64,000 nt of DNA from JBJTUH01 sp044346175 (GTDB lineage Bacteria > Cyanobacteriota > Vampirovibrionia > Vampirovibrionales > JAJTHC01): contig JBIIZQ010000002.1 in the NCBI GenBank assembly GCA_044346175.1, positions 1 to 64,000 of the forward strand. The letters are read 5' to 3'. Of this stretch, positions 17,242 through 25,623 are shown piece after piece. The notes under the pieces are model-generated. The model worked only from the letters and a program-made list of their open reading frames with translations, had not been told where the DNA came from and made no database searches. The first letter of the stretch is position 1; each line of letters starts with the position of its first letter. The position numbers were made by a program, and so were the translations under genes.

Positions 17242-18735
17242 ATGATGTTCTCTCGTGTTCACGTCCACACCGCACCACACACGGCTTCAAGAGGGGTAGC
17301 GTCCTCTTTACCACCCATAGACACATGGCACCACTACCCCATGACGCTCATTGAACACGGAAAGGTCGTGAATGCCCACGGTATCAGTGAGGATACAGAT
17401 GTCCTCGTCGTAGGGGAAACCATTGCTTGGCTCGGTCAACATTTAAGAGAAGCCCTAAAGCAGCAGGGTATCACGCCTACCACCTACCATGATGCGACAG
17501 GGCTGTGGGTCATCCCTGGAGGCATTGACCCTCATACCCATTTAGATATGCCGTTTATGGGTACCACTTCAAGCGATGATTTTGAAACAGGAACCCGAGC
17601 CGCTTTATATGGTGGTACCACCAGCATTATTGACTTTATCATGCAGAGCCATGAACAATCCTTTGCTGATGCGGTTGCCCTGTGGGAACACAAAGCTCAG
17701 AAAGCCATTGCAGACTATACATTCCACTTAGCCATTACTGATTTTTCACCCGCCATGCAAGCCGAATTACCTTGGGTGATTGAAGCCAAAGGGATTCGGT
17801 CGTTTAAGGTCTTTATGGCGTATAAGGAATCTCTTCAAATTGACGATGCCCAGCTCCTAAAGCTTTTTGAAATGTTGGCACAGTACAGCCCTCGACCCAT
17901 CGTGTTAGCCCACGCTGAAAACGGGGACATGGTCGATTGGTTAAGTCAAAGTTTGCTTAAACAGGGTAAAACCCAAGCACGGTATCATGCTGAGGCACAT
18001 CCCGTACTGGCTGAAGCCGAAGCCACACACCGTATTTTAGCTTTGTCTCAGTTATCAGAGCAACCGATTTATGTGGTTCATATGACCTGTGAGGATGCGT
18101 TAGACGCACTACGCAAGGCACATACCCGCCAACAAACTGCTTACGGAGAAACCTGTATCCAATACCTTGTACTGGATGATAGCCTCTATGATACGGATGA
18201 CTTTGAGGCTGCAAAGTGGGTCTTTTCGCCACCGCTCCGCAGTAAAGCCGACCAGCAAAGCCTGTGGCATGCCTTAAAACATCGCACACTTTCCACGGTT
18301 GCCACGGACCATTGCCCATTTTGCATGGATCAAAAAGCCATGGGCAAAGAGCGTTTTACGAAGATACCTAACGGTATGCCCGGTATCGAGCATCGTATGG
18401 AATTACTCTTTAGTGAAGGGGTTGTTAAAGGACGGCTCACCCCGCAAGATTTTGTGCGTTTAACGTCTACCGCAGCAGCGGATATTTTCGGGCTAGCACC
18501 TCGTAAAGGGAGTATTGCGGTAGGCACTGATGCGGATATTGTCCTATGGCATCCTACCCATAGTCATACGCTGAGTGCTGAAACCCACCATATGCGTTGT
18601 GACTATTCGGCATTTGAGGGTTGGCAAGTAACAGGCAAAGCACACACCGTCCTACGCCGAGGCGAAACCCTGATTAAAGGGTTTAAGGCAACCGAAGCAT
18701 GTCAGTCAGGAACGGGACGTTTTATCGCACGCTAA
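17242..18735 (+). CDS. Dihydropyrimidinase / hydantoinase family amidohydrolase
   Basis: This cyclic amidohydrolase opens dihydropyrimidine or hydantoin rings in the cytosol. Binuclear metal site residues are visible: DPHTHLD, the lysine of FKVFMAYK (normally carboxylated), AHAEN, VVHMT and the aspartate of VATDHCPF. The dihydropyrimidinase-type substrate loop (NGMPGIEHRMELLF) and C-terminal GSIAVGTDADIVLW are also present. At 497 residues it includes an N-terminal extension of about 33 residues before MTLIEHGKVVNAHG; ATG 17341 is an alternative start. AAGGG precedes the double ATG at 17242. It is not the pathway dihydroorotase, which is at 53240. It may serve pyrimidine salvage or breakdown, but no partner gene (preA, preT, hydantoinase racemase) is adjacent. 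Confidence 0.9.
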   Translation: MMFSRVHVHTAPHTASRGVASSLPPIDTWHHYPMTLIEHGKVVNAHGISEDTDVLVVGETIAWLGQHLREALKQQGITPTTYHDATGLWVIPGGIDPHTHLDMPFMGTTSSDDFETGTRAALYGGTTSIIDFIMQSHEQSFADAVALWEHKAQKAIADYTFHLAITDFSPAMQAELPWVIEAKGIRSFKVFMAYKESLQIDDAQLLKLFEMLAQYSPRPIVLAHAENGDMVDWLSQSLLKQGKTQARYHAEAHPVLAEAEATHRILALSQLSEQPIYVVHMTCEDALDALRKAHTRQQTAYGETCIQYLVLDDSLYDTDDFEAAKWVFSPPLRSKADQQSLWHALKHRTLSTVATDHCPFCMDQKAMGKERFTKIPNGMPGIEHRMELLFSEGVVKGRLTPQDFVRLTSTAAADIFGLAPRKGSIAVGTDADIVLWHPTHSHTLSAETHHMRCDYSAFEGWQVTGKAHTVLRRGETLIKGFKATEACQSGTGRFIAR

Positions 18736-18840
18736 CCTCTTCTCATTCATCTTTACGTCCAAACATCGTTACCTTAGAAACGTGTTAGGTTGTGGGCGTG
18801 TCACCATGTTTTACCGTTCTTAGTATGGATTTTATCGTAA

Positions 18841-19161
18841 ATGCCATCCTCTTTTTCAGCCTCTCAACTTGAAAGCATTGCCCACGTCCTTACCCAAGCC
18901 TCTCCACTTGAACGTGAGGTATGGCAAGCCTTACTGGATATTCCTTTCGGTGAAACCCGTACCTACCAAGCGATTGCTCAAGCCGTAGGAAGACCCTCCG
19001 CCGTCCGTGCGGTGGCAAGTGCCATTGGACGTAATCCTCTAGCACCTCTTATTCCCTGCCATAGAGTGTTACGCAAGGATGGTACCTTAGGAGGCTACAG
19101 TGCCTCAGGAGGTATCGCCACTAAAAAAGCCCTTTTACGGGCTGAAGGTATAGATGTATAA
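18841..19161 (+). CDS. ogt: Methylated-DNA--protein-cysteine methyltransferase, single DNA-binding domain
   Basis: The 106-residue protein consists of only the winged-helix alkyltransferase domain: FGETRTYQAIAQAVGRPSAVRAV, the arginine-finger helix, the active-site IPCHRV with the acceptor cysteine, and the C-terminal LGGYSASGG. The N-terminal RNase-H-like domain of ordinary Ogt is absent. The PCHR cysteine is retained, so unlike the ATL proteins (where Cys is replaced) it should accept alkyl groups from O6-alkylguanine. It follows the hydantoinase by 105 bases on the same strand. Confidence 0.92.
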   Translation: MPSSFSASQLESIAHVLTQASPLEREVWQALLDIPFGETRTYQAIAQAVGRPSAVRAVASAIGRNPLAPLIPCHRVLRKDGTLGGYSASGGIATKKALLRAEGIDV

Positions 19162-19664
19162 ATGCTTTCTCGTAAAGACCAAGCCACTTGTAACAACTTT
19201 GAGATAAACGCAACGATGAGATACATCCAAGTGCTTCTAAAAACAAAGGCTCCGTGATATACTTAGTGCATCGTATACAACAAGTACTCAAACAGCTCAA
19301 ACTGGAACGCTTACACTGGTGACAGCTTAGAGCATTTTCTTGTGCTTGATACGTTCTATAGGGTGGATAACTTTAAAACCATTGACCTAAACGATACGCT
19401 GAAAATTACTTGTACTTCAATGATAAAGGTCTTTAGATGAACTACCATTCAGAAAAAGCAAGATAAAAAAGACCGCTACTTAAAACGCTTGGGTTAATTA
19501 TCATAACTCATTCAGCGGGATTGTCAAGCTTTTTTTCTAAAATCCTTCTTTGAACTATATTTTTCTCGGTAAAGCGTTTGGTGTTTCTTGTTTTTAAGGA
19601 TGTCGGCTCGTTCATTTTTCCTTCTAGTTACTGTTATTTAAAAACGAATGGATTAGGCTTAACC
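19162..19664. other. Long region upstream of glnA
   Basis: About 500 AT-rich bases without a supported gene. A frame open from 19267 to about 19438 has no start codon and is not called. TTGTCA at 19521-19526 and TATATT near 19556 are visible, but their spacing is poor. The glnA frame itself is open back to 19578. No glutamine riboswitch core could be found. Part of this is probably the glnA leader. Confidence 0.4.
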
Positions 19665-21041
19665 ATGATGATGCTTTCCATGTGCCAAGTGGCTGATGTG
19701 AACAAAGCAACCAATCGTTCGGTTGCTGATATTTTAGCGATTGCAAAAGAACAAGACGTAAAACACTTACGCTTACAGTTTGTTGACATCCACGGTATTG
19801 CCAAGCATATGTCGGTTCATGTGAACCAACTTGAAAAAGCACTTAACCACGAAATTCTTTTAGACGGCTCTTCTATCGCTGGGTTTCGTTCCATCGAAAC
19901 CTCTGACATGGCTTTCTACACGGACCACAGCACCTTTCGTGTCATGCCTTGGACGGAAGGTGGTCGTAAAGTCGCCAGTATTTTTTGCGACATCCGCAAC
20001 CCAGACCTCACCCCTTTTGAAGGCTGTCCTCGTGGCAACCTAGGACGTGTCGTTGCTGAGGCTGAAAAAGAAGGCTTCATCCTGAATGTGGGTCCTGAAG
20101 TTGAGTTTTTCTTGTTTAAGCGGGATGCAAACAACAACATCACACTTGAAACGCAAGACCAAGGTGGCTACTACGACCTTGCTCCTGATGACGAGGGTGA
20201 ATTAGTACGTGGTGAAATCGTTGAAATGCTTGACCAACTCGGGTTAAGTATGGAAGCTGACCACCATGAAGTAGCACGTGGTCAACATGAAATCGACTTC
20301 CGTTTTGGTCGTGCGGTGACTGCTGCGGATAACGTGATACTTTTAAAAACCGTCATCCGTCGTGTAGCGGCTAGCCATGGGTTACATGCCACCTTTATGC
20401 CTAAGCCTGTCTTTGGTATCAACGGTTCTGGTATGCACTGCAACATGTCTATTGCAACCCCTGAGGGCAACAACCGTTTCTTTGACCCCTCTGATGAAAT
20501 CCAACTCTCCAACGAAGCCCGTTGGTTCATCGGTGGCTTGCTCAAGAATGTGCGTGGTTTTACGGCAGTGACCAACCCTCTGGTTAACAGTTACAAGCGC
20601 TTGGTACCTGGTTACGAGGCTCCTGTTTACTTGGCTTGGTCGCCCAGCAACCGTTCTGCTTTGATTCGTGTGCCTGCAACCCGTGGTAAAGGGACTCGTG
20701 TTGAGCTACGTTCTCCTGACCCTTCTTGCAACCCTTACATGACCTTTGCGGCACTCTTTACGGCAGGTTTAGATGGGATTCGTTCTCAAATCGAACCACC
20801 AGAAAGCACAGAGTCCAACATCTACCGCTTGAACGAAGAGGAGCGTCGTTCTTTAGGCATTCAAGCATTACCTGGTAGCCTTCATGAAGCCCTTGAAGCG
20901 TATCAGCAAAGTGAAGTTTCTCAACGTGCTTTAGGTTCTCACATTTATAACGAATTTTTAAAAGCAAAACTTCGTGAGTGGGATGACTACCGCACCTATG
21001 TTTCTGGCTGGGAAATGGATCGTTACCTCGCAAGATACTAG
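19665..21041 (+). CDS. glnA: Glutamine synthetase, type I-alpha
   Basis: GlnA makes glutamine from glutamate, ammonia and ATP. Family blocks in order: LRLQFVDIHGIAKH, LLDGSSIAGF, the metal-binding GPEVEFFLF, HHEVARGQHEIDF, NGSGMHCNMS, NSYKRLVPGYEAPVY, and RSALIRVPA with the ATP-binding arginines. The short length (about 458 residues) and the C-terminal SNIYRLNEEERRSLGI, where the beta type has the adenylylated NLYDLP, place it in the I-alpha group, so adenylylation control is unlikely. The frame is open from 19578; the triple ATG at 19665 gives the proper N-terminus. Long upstream region. Confidence 0.95.
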   Translation: MMMLSMCQVADVNKATNRSVADILAIAKEQDVKHLRLQFVDIHGIAKHMSVHVNQLEKALNHEILLDGSSIAGFRSIETSDMAFYTDHSTFRVMPWTEGGRKVASIFCDIRNPDLTPFEGCPRGNLGRVVAEAEKEGFILNVGPEVEFFLFKRDANNNITLETQDQGGYYDLAPDDEGELVRGEIVEMLDQLGLSMEADHHEVARGQHEIDFRFGRAVTAADNVILLKTVIRRVAASHGLHATFMPKPVFGINGSGMHCNMSIATPEGNNRFFDPSDEIQLSNEARWFIGGLLKNVRGFTAVTNPLVNSYKRLVPGYEAPVYLAWSPSNRSALIRVPATRGKGTRVELRSPDPSCNPYMTFAALFTAGLDGIRSQIEPPESTESNIYRLNEEERRSLGIQALPGSLHEALEAYQQSEVSQRALGSHIYNEFLKAKLREWDDYRTYVSGWEMDRYLARY

Positions 21042-21061
21042 GTTCATCAGGCGAAGCATTG

Positions 21062-21093
21062 AAGGCTTAAAGGCTTAAAGGCTTAAAGGCTTG
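21062..21093 (+). repeat. Four tandem copies of an 8-bp unit after glnA
   Basis: AAGGCTTA is repeated three times, with a fourth copy AAGGCTTG, directly after the glnA stop and before its terminator. Confidence 0.9.
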
Positions 21094-21132
21094 AAACCTA
21101 TCGAAGTGTTCAATACTTCGCACAAATACATC

Positions 21133-21182
21133 AACCACAAACGGTCTTTGGGGTGTTTTACCTCCAAAGACCGTTTGTGGTT
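21133..21182. terminator. Strong bidirectional terminator between glnA and the convergent gene
   Basis: Nineteen-base perfect arms (AACCACAAACGGTCTTTGG and its complement) enclose a 12-base loop. It serves glnA and the minus-strand gene at 21187. Confidence 0.85.
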
Positions 21183-21186
21183 ATGA

Positions 21187-21699
21187 TTATTGACCATCTC
21201 CAACCAATAATTTACCTGATGAAGGATAAAACTGATAGGTTTTAATGGCCTTATTTTTTTGTCCCAAGTCAATGGTTAATTGATTATCTTTGGTGCTTCG
21301 TGTATCACCCAAACGGACAGTACCATTGGTTGCAATATCGTAACGTGGATTCGCACTGTGGGTTTTACTGTAGCCTGAGCCTGTTCGGGTTATGGTTGAA
21401 AGGTCAACCCCGTCTGCACCTTGGCTTACAACAATATTTGCAGAAGCCCCTGACGTTGGATTTTTAAAGGAAGCCTTACCTAGGTTACTTTGAGTGAGTT
21501 CGCCTCCAGGTATCGATAGCACAGTACTACCATAAGTATGTTCCAGCGTAGGCGATTGAAACAGTTTTTTATTGACCCTAAAATTATCACCCAGCTTGGT
21601 ATCAGAGCCAAACAAAGCTTCTTTGGCACCCCAAAGGGCTGCACCCGTCAGTGCCACTGCTGCATAGCCCATGACGGGCGTATGTCGGATATTGATCAT
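21187..21699 (-). CDS. Unknown membrane-anchored protein
   Basis: The 170-residue protein has one N-terminal hydrophobic segment (VMGYAAVALTGAALWGAKEALF, residues ~9-30). About 140 polar residues follow, rich in Gly, Ser, Thr and Asn with alternating patterns suggestive of beta strands (TNGTVRLGDTRSTKDNQLTI). AGGAG precedes the ATG at 21699 by nine bases. The anchor without a cleavage-like motif suggests the rest is periplasmic. No family recognised; the layout resembles the proteins at 165 and 41330. Confidence 0.6.
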   Translation of the reverse strand: MINIRHTPVMGYAAVALTGAALWGAKEALFGSDTKLGDNFRVNKKLFQSPTLEHTYGSTVLSIPGGELTQSNLGKASFKNPTSGASANIVVSQGADGVDLSTITRTGSGYSKTHSANPRYDIATNGTVRLGDTRSTKDNQLTIDLGQKNKAIKTYQFYPSSGKLLVGDGQ

Positions 21700-21951
21700 A
21701 GTACAAGACTCCTATCACTCATGGCATCGTTAAAGCAGTTAAAGTAAGAATAAACATGATTACGGTTAATAATTAAAAGCTGTACAAAAATAAAAACACT
21801 CAAATAGAAAAGATGCTTCCTACCACATTGAGAAAAAAGGAGGCAACGAGACAAGAGTTATTTCATGTAAAGAAATGTAACTTCCTATTCGCACTTTATG
21901 TCATGCTATTTTTATCATGGCTTGCATCAAAAGCCCCCTTTGAGGCATACT

Positions 21952-22182
21952 ATGGTTCAAGGCAATGATGCAATTGATTTGTCTAAAAGATTTGTGTTTG
22001 ACAGTGCCTCCAGCTATTGCGTTTCTAGTCATAAGGAAAACCCTGCTTTGTTACTCAATTCAATGTGTATGATGATGATTTTCTTGATGTGCATGTCGAT
22101 GATGATGTGCCTCGGGAGTTGTCTGACTGATACCCTTGAAGATGCGTTCCAACAGTTCCACCTTACACGACACACTGTTTAA
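21952..22182 (+). CDS. Unknown small Met/Cys-rich protein with one hydrophobic segment
   Basis: The frame is open from 21898, but ATG 21952 has GAGG six bases upstream and is preferred, giving 76 residues. The middle is unusual: SMCMMMIFLMCMSMMMCLGSC contains ten methionines and four cysteines in one hydrophobic stretch, followed by a short polar tail (DTLEDAFQQFHLTRHTV). A strong hairpin follows 26 bases after the stop. The Met/Cys pattern could bind copper or simply reflect repeated ATG triplets in the DNA. Function unknown. Confidence 0.42.
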   Translation: MVQGNDAIDLSKRFVFDSASSYCVSSHKENPALLLNSMCMMMIFLMCMSMMMCLGSCLTDTLEDAFQQFHLTRHTV

Positions 22183-22208
22183 AACCACCGCTTCAGCTTA
22201 ACTACTTC

Positions 22209-22270
22209 AACTCCCGAAAATCTCCCAACGTTACCCAGCACAAAGTAACGTAAGATTTCGGGAGTTTTGT
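22209..22270 (+). terminator. Terminator-like hairpin after the Met-rich small gene
   Basis: AACTCCCGAAAATCT pairs with AGATTTCGGGAGTT (one bulge), with a second inner stem CGTTAC / GTAACG, followed by TTGTC. Confidence 0.75.
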
Positions 22271-22391
22271 CATCTTCACATTTTTTTTGCTTCACACTGC
22301 TTGGTACGTTTAACCCTTCCTAACTATAGCCGTTTGTCTTGCTTGTTTACCACCTTAAATAAGGTCCATACTTAAGGATACCTGCATTACT

Positions 22392-23984
22392 ATGTGTTCC
22401 TCTGTTTCCTACTTACCGCATGCTATTACGGCACCAAAGTTTGGCGTCTCTCGTACCACTGTTCGTTTTGGACAGTCTACAATGATGCCTCAAGCCGTGC
22501 CTCAAAGTGCGGCTCAAGTAGCAACGAGCCAAGCCGCACACGCCTTTGAAAAAGGCAGCTTGGTTGCCAAGGGGAATATAGGACAAAAGTTTCTCGCAGG
22601 TATGACCCACCTTACTGAGGAAGCAGGGCAAGGGCTTTCTCATCGGAAGTTTCTCCAAGATACCCTTTCAGTCTGGGCTCCTAAGACCCTATTTACCCGT
22701 AGTCTTGCTGAGTTTACGGAAATGAGCTTTTTGGAGTTTGTGGAATCGGCTTTCTTTTACTACAGCCCAAGTGCATTATCCAGAAACTTATTTCAACACG
22801 CTTTTACGAAAGCTTCAGGTAAAAGTTTTTCGCCCGCTTTAATTGCAAAGACCCACAAAGAACTTGTGGCACATCATGCCGATAAACTTACCCATGTACT
22901 GCCTGTAAAAGCTGCCGTGATTCTTGGCTCTGTCGGTACAGCAGGTATTTTTGGGGAATACTCTTTAAACTTTGTAAAAAACCTCCTCACAGAAACCGTT
23001 TTTAAAAAGAATAAGTTTAGCGACGTGGTGGGATTAAGTAATGGGGAGAAAAAAGGCGGTCGTTTTGACCTCAGTCCTCAAGGAAAAAAGGCGGTTAGAC
23101 GTATCGGACAAAGTTTGACCGTATTGGGTGGTGTACTGGCGGGTTCAGCAGCGTTGGCACGCTGGGGTGGCAATTCTAAACTTGCTTTAAAAGCCTCGGA
23201 ACAACTCGTCAAGCATTTTGACTTCAACTTCTCGGAAGTCCTGACTAAAAAAGGCTTGCAATACACCAATTTTGGTCTTTCCACCAATCAGCTCCGATGT
23301 ATCATTGCACTTGGTGTTGTGAGCTATTTGGATGCGGCAAGAGATGCCCTTGAAAAAGTAGAAATCGCCTGTCGCCTTGCCGTCGTAGCTCCTTGGCTTG
23401 CGTTTGGAGATGATACCGCAAAGAAACTCTTTGCCCAACGTTCCCAACGCCTTGCCCCTGGTATTTATAAAGCGTTTGTCAATCCTGACACAGGTAAAAC
23501 GGAAACCGTCTTAAAGACTTTAACGGAGTTAGAAAAAGAAGCCTTTACGCATGCTCAAAAAGCACTAGGCCATACAGCCACTCCTGAAGCCATTCTTGCC
23601 AAAGCAAACGAGACCTTTAAACCTCTCTATGCCCAGCGTTTAAGTGCCTCGTGGACACCTTTTGCGATTGGAAGTCTGGGCGTAAGTGGCACTGTGGCGT
23701 TAATGAATCGTGTGTTTACTCGTGTTCGTTACGAAAATAGTCTTAAAAAACAAGAAACGCATCCCGTCACGCCATCGCCAACACAGCCACATCCTACCCC
23801 TACAACCAATCATCATCCATCGCCTTTAGTGACAACGCCCATTACGTCAGCACCTCGTGCTTCAGGGAGTACACTAACCCCTCCTAGCATTTCTACACCG
23901 ATACAACCCACCTCCTCAGGGCAACCCCTTGGTGCCTTTACACGGCAAGCGATTCCACAAGTCCAACTTTTGGCACACGCTTAA
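22392..23984 (+). CDS. Unknown membrane-associated protein
   Basis: The 530-residue protein has AAGGA 13 bases before its ATG. Near residues 24-29 it carries the motif VRFGQS seen in other unknown proteins of this window. Several moderately hydrophobic helices follow (VLPVKAAVILGSVGTAGIFGEY about 175-197; IGQSLTVLGGVLAGSAALARWG about 236-258; LRCIIALGVVSYLDAA about 302-318; PFAIGSLGVSGTVALMNRVF about 423-443). The final ~85 residues are Pro/Thr/Ser-rich and probably disordered. There is no signal peptide. It could be a membrane or membrane-inserting protein; no family is recognised. Confidence 0.65.
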   Translation: MCSSVSYLPHAITAPKFGVSRTTVRFGQSTMMPQAVPQSAAQVATSQAAHAFEKGSLVAKGNIGQKFLAGMTHLTEEAGQGLSHRKFLQDTLSVWAPKTLFTRSLAEFTEMSFLEFVESAFFYYSPSALSRNLFQHAFTKASGKSFSPALIAKTHKELVAHHADKLTHVLPVKAAVILGSVGTAGIFGEYSLNFVKNLLTETVFKKNKFSDVVGLSNGEKKGGRFDLSPQGKKAVRRIGQSLTVLGGVLAGSAALARWGGNSKLALKASEQLVKHFDFNFSEVLTKKGLQYTNFGLSTNQLRCIIALGVVSYLDAARDALEKVEIACRLAVVAPWLAFGDDTAKKLFAQRSQRLAPGIYKAFVNPDTGKTETVLKTLTELEKEAFTHAQKALGHTATPEAILAKANETFKPLYAQRLSASWTPFAIGSLGVSGTVALMNRVFTRVRYENSLKKQETHPVTPSPTQPHPTPTTNHHPSPLVTTPITSAPRASGSTLTPPSISTPIQPTSSGQPLGAFTRQAIPQVQLLAHA

Positions 23985-24217
23985 CTACGAAAATAGGACT
24001 TATGAGGGACGTTACCGTCACTGGTAAAAAGCCACGAGAGAAACACGACTCAAGAGGCATCGTTGATACTTTTTGCTTGCCATGGGCGTATGCTGAGCGT
24101 CATAATTAACAGAGGAAAACACATGTGTATAGAGGCGAGTCATGTGACGTAACCCTTTGCATGTTTTTTGATACTTCTTCGTCCGTTCTGAAATACCTGA
24201 AAGTATACCCTTTTCTC

Positions 24218-25513
24218 ATGATGATGCTTGCCACCGCCACCGTGCAACCTAACATTAAAGCTCTTACTTCTGAACTTTGGAAAAACGCCGAAGAGTACAT
24301 TATGTTCCGTATTGCCAAGCGTGTACAGGAACTCACACCAAGTCTTACAGAACGGGGTCTCAAACCCCTCATGCTCAGCATGGGTGCCCCCACAGGACAA
24401 CCTCCCCGTGCTTTAAAAGATGCCTTAATTGAAGCCCTTGACCAAACTGGCATGCACACCTACTCAACCCCCCGTGGTGAGCTTTACTTCCGTGAAGCAG
24501 TTGCCCAACGTATGCAGCAACGCTTTGGTGTGACGGTTGACCCCAACAAAGAAGTATTCTCTTTAGTTGGTTCCAAAGAAGGACTTGCAAACATGTTTCG
24601 GGGCTTAATTACCCCTAATCTTGACCCTCAAGCACAAGACATCATCCTTGCACCCGACCCTGGTTACGCAAGCTATGTCGACAGCATTCAGGGTGCAGGC
24701 GGACGTGCTTTTCCCATCGCACTCACGCCTGAAAATAACTACACCCCTGATATGAATACCGTGCTTGAGCAGGTAAAAGCAGCGGGTCTTGACCCCAAGC
24801 GTATCAAAGCCGTCATTGTAAACTATCCCAGCAACCCTCTTGGCGCCATGTGCGACCTTGCTTACTACGAGCATGTTGTTGCTTTTTGTAGAACCCATAA
24901 CTATTTACTCATTAGCGATAATGCTTACGCCGATTTGTATTTTGAAGGTTCACCAGTCCCTAACAGTGTCCTTGAGGTAGAGGGTGCCAAGGATATTGCG
25001 ATTGAATTTCATAGCCTTTCTAAACCTTACTGCACCACAGGGTGGCGTATTGGGTTTGCGGTAGGGAATCCCGATGCCATTCAGCTCCTTGGTACCGTAA
25101 AAAGCACCGTGGATAGTGGCTTATTTAAAGTCATGCAAAAAGCGGGTGCCTTTGCACTGTTAAGCCATGAGTGCGAAGCATTCGTGAAAGAGGCAAATGC
25201 ACAATATGCCAAAGCTCACGAGTTGACGTTTAACGGTTTTGTGCAAACCTTGGGCTGGCCTGCCGAGTTACTCCGTAAGCCTCAAGCGACTTTTTACTTC
25301 TGGCTGCCCATCCCACCTCGTTATACCAACTGTCAGCAATTTACAACCGAGTTGCTTGAGCAAGCAGGGATTGTCGCAGTACCAGGCACCGCTTTCGGGC
25401 AGTATGGCGAAGGGTTTGTACGCTTGTCGATTGTTCTTCCACTTGAACAACTTCAAGAAATGATTGACCGCATGCTTGCCAAAGGCTTTACATACCAAGG
25501 TACAGCCTCCTAG
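24218..25513 (+). CDS. dapL: LL-diaminopimelate aminotransferase-like class I/II PLP aminotransferase
   Basis: The PLP-binding lysine lies in FHSLSKPYCTTGWRIGFAVGNP. The GSKEGLANMF, APDPGYASY, NYPSNPLGA and DNAYADLYF segments follow the DapL pattern. DapL makes LL-diaminopimelate directly from tetrahydrodipicolinate for lysine and peptidoglycan and is typical of cyanobacteria, chlamydiae and plants. An aspartate aminotransferase role is the main alternative. The frame opens at 24125, but the triple ATG at 24218 gives the family N-terminus (about 431 residues). It is followed by a hairpin terminator. Confidence 0.78.
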   Translation: MMMLATATVQPNIKALTSELWKNAEEYIMFRIAKRVQELTPSLTERGLKPLMLSMGAPTGQPPRALKDALIEALDQTGMHTYSTPRGELYFREAVAQRMQQRFGVTVDPNKEVFSLVGSKEGLANMFRGLITPNLDPQAQDIILAPDPGYASYVDSIQGAGGRAFPIALTPENNYTPDMNTVLEQVKAAGLDPKRIKAVIVNYPSNPLGAMCDLAYYEHVVAFCRTHNYLLISDNAYADLYFEGSPVPNSVLEVEGAKDIAIEFHSLSKPYCTTGWRIGFAVGNPDAIQLLGTVKSTVDSGLFKVMQKAGAFALLSHECEAFVKEANAQYAKAHELTFNGFVQTLGWPAELLRKPQATFYFWLPIPPRYTNCQQFTTELLEQAGIVAVPGTAFGQYGEGFVRLSIVLPLEQLQEMIDRMLAKGFTYQGTAS

Positions 25514-25568
25514 TCCTAGACCATAGGGGGTGCCTGTCTGTTTCATTCACAGGTACCCCTTGTCCTCA

Positions 25569-25595
25569 CCCTCACCCTTTCGGTGAGGGTTTCTT
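25569..25595 (+). terminator. Terminator after dapL
   Basis: Eight-base stem CCCTCACC / GGTGAGGG with a five-base loop, followed by TTTCTTC. Confidence 0.75.
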
Positions 25596-25623
25596 CATTC
25601 CTTGAAACGGTACTTACGTTGCC

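Noticed and set aside
19267..19438. Open reading stretch before glnA
   Set aside because: It has no start codon and no ribosome binding site; it could be a remnant but cannot be supported.
19162..19664. Glutamine (glnA) riboswitch before glnA
   Set aside because: The family is found in cyanobacteria, but its conserved core could not be found by eye.
24002..24109. 36-codon frame (MRDVTVTGKK...) after the gene at 22392
   Set aside because: AGGA is very close (about five bases) and composition is not distinctive; too weak to call.
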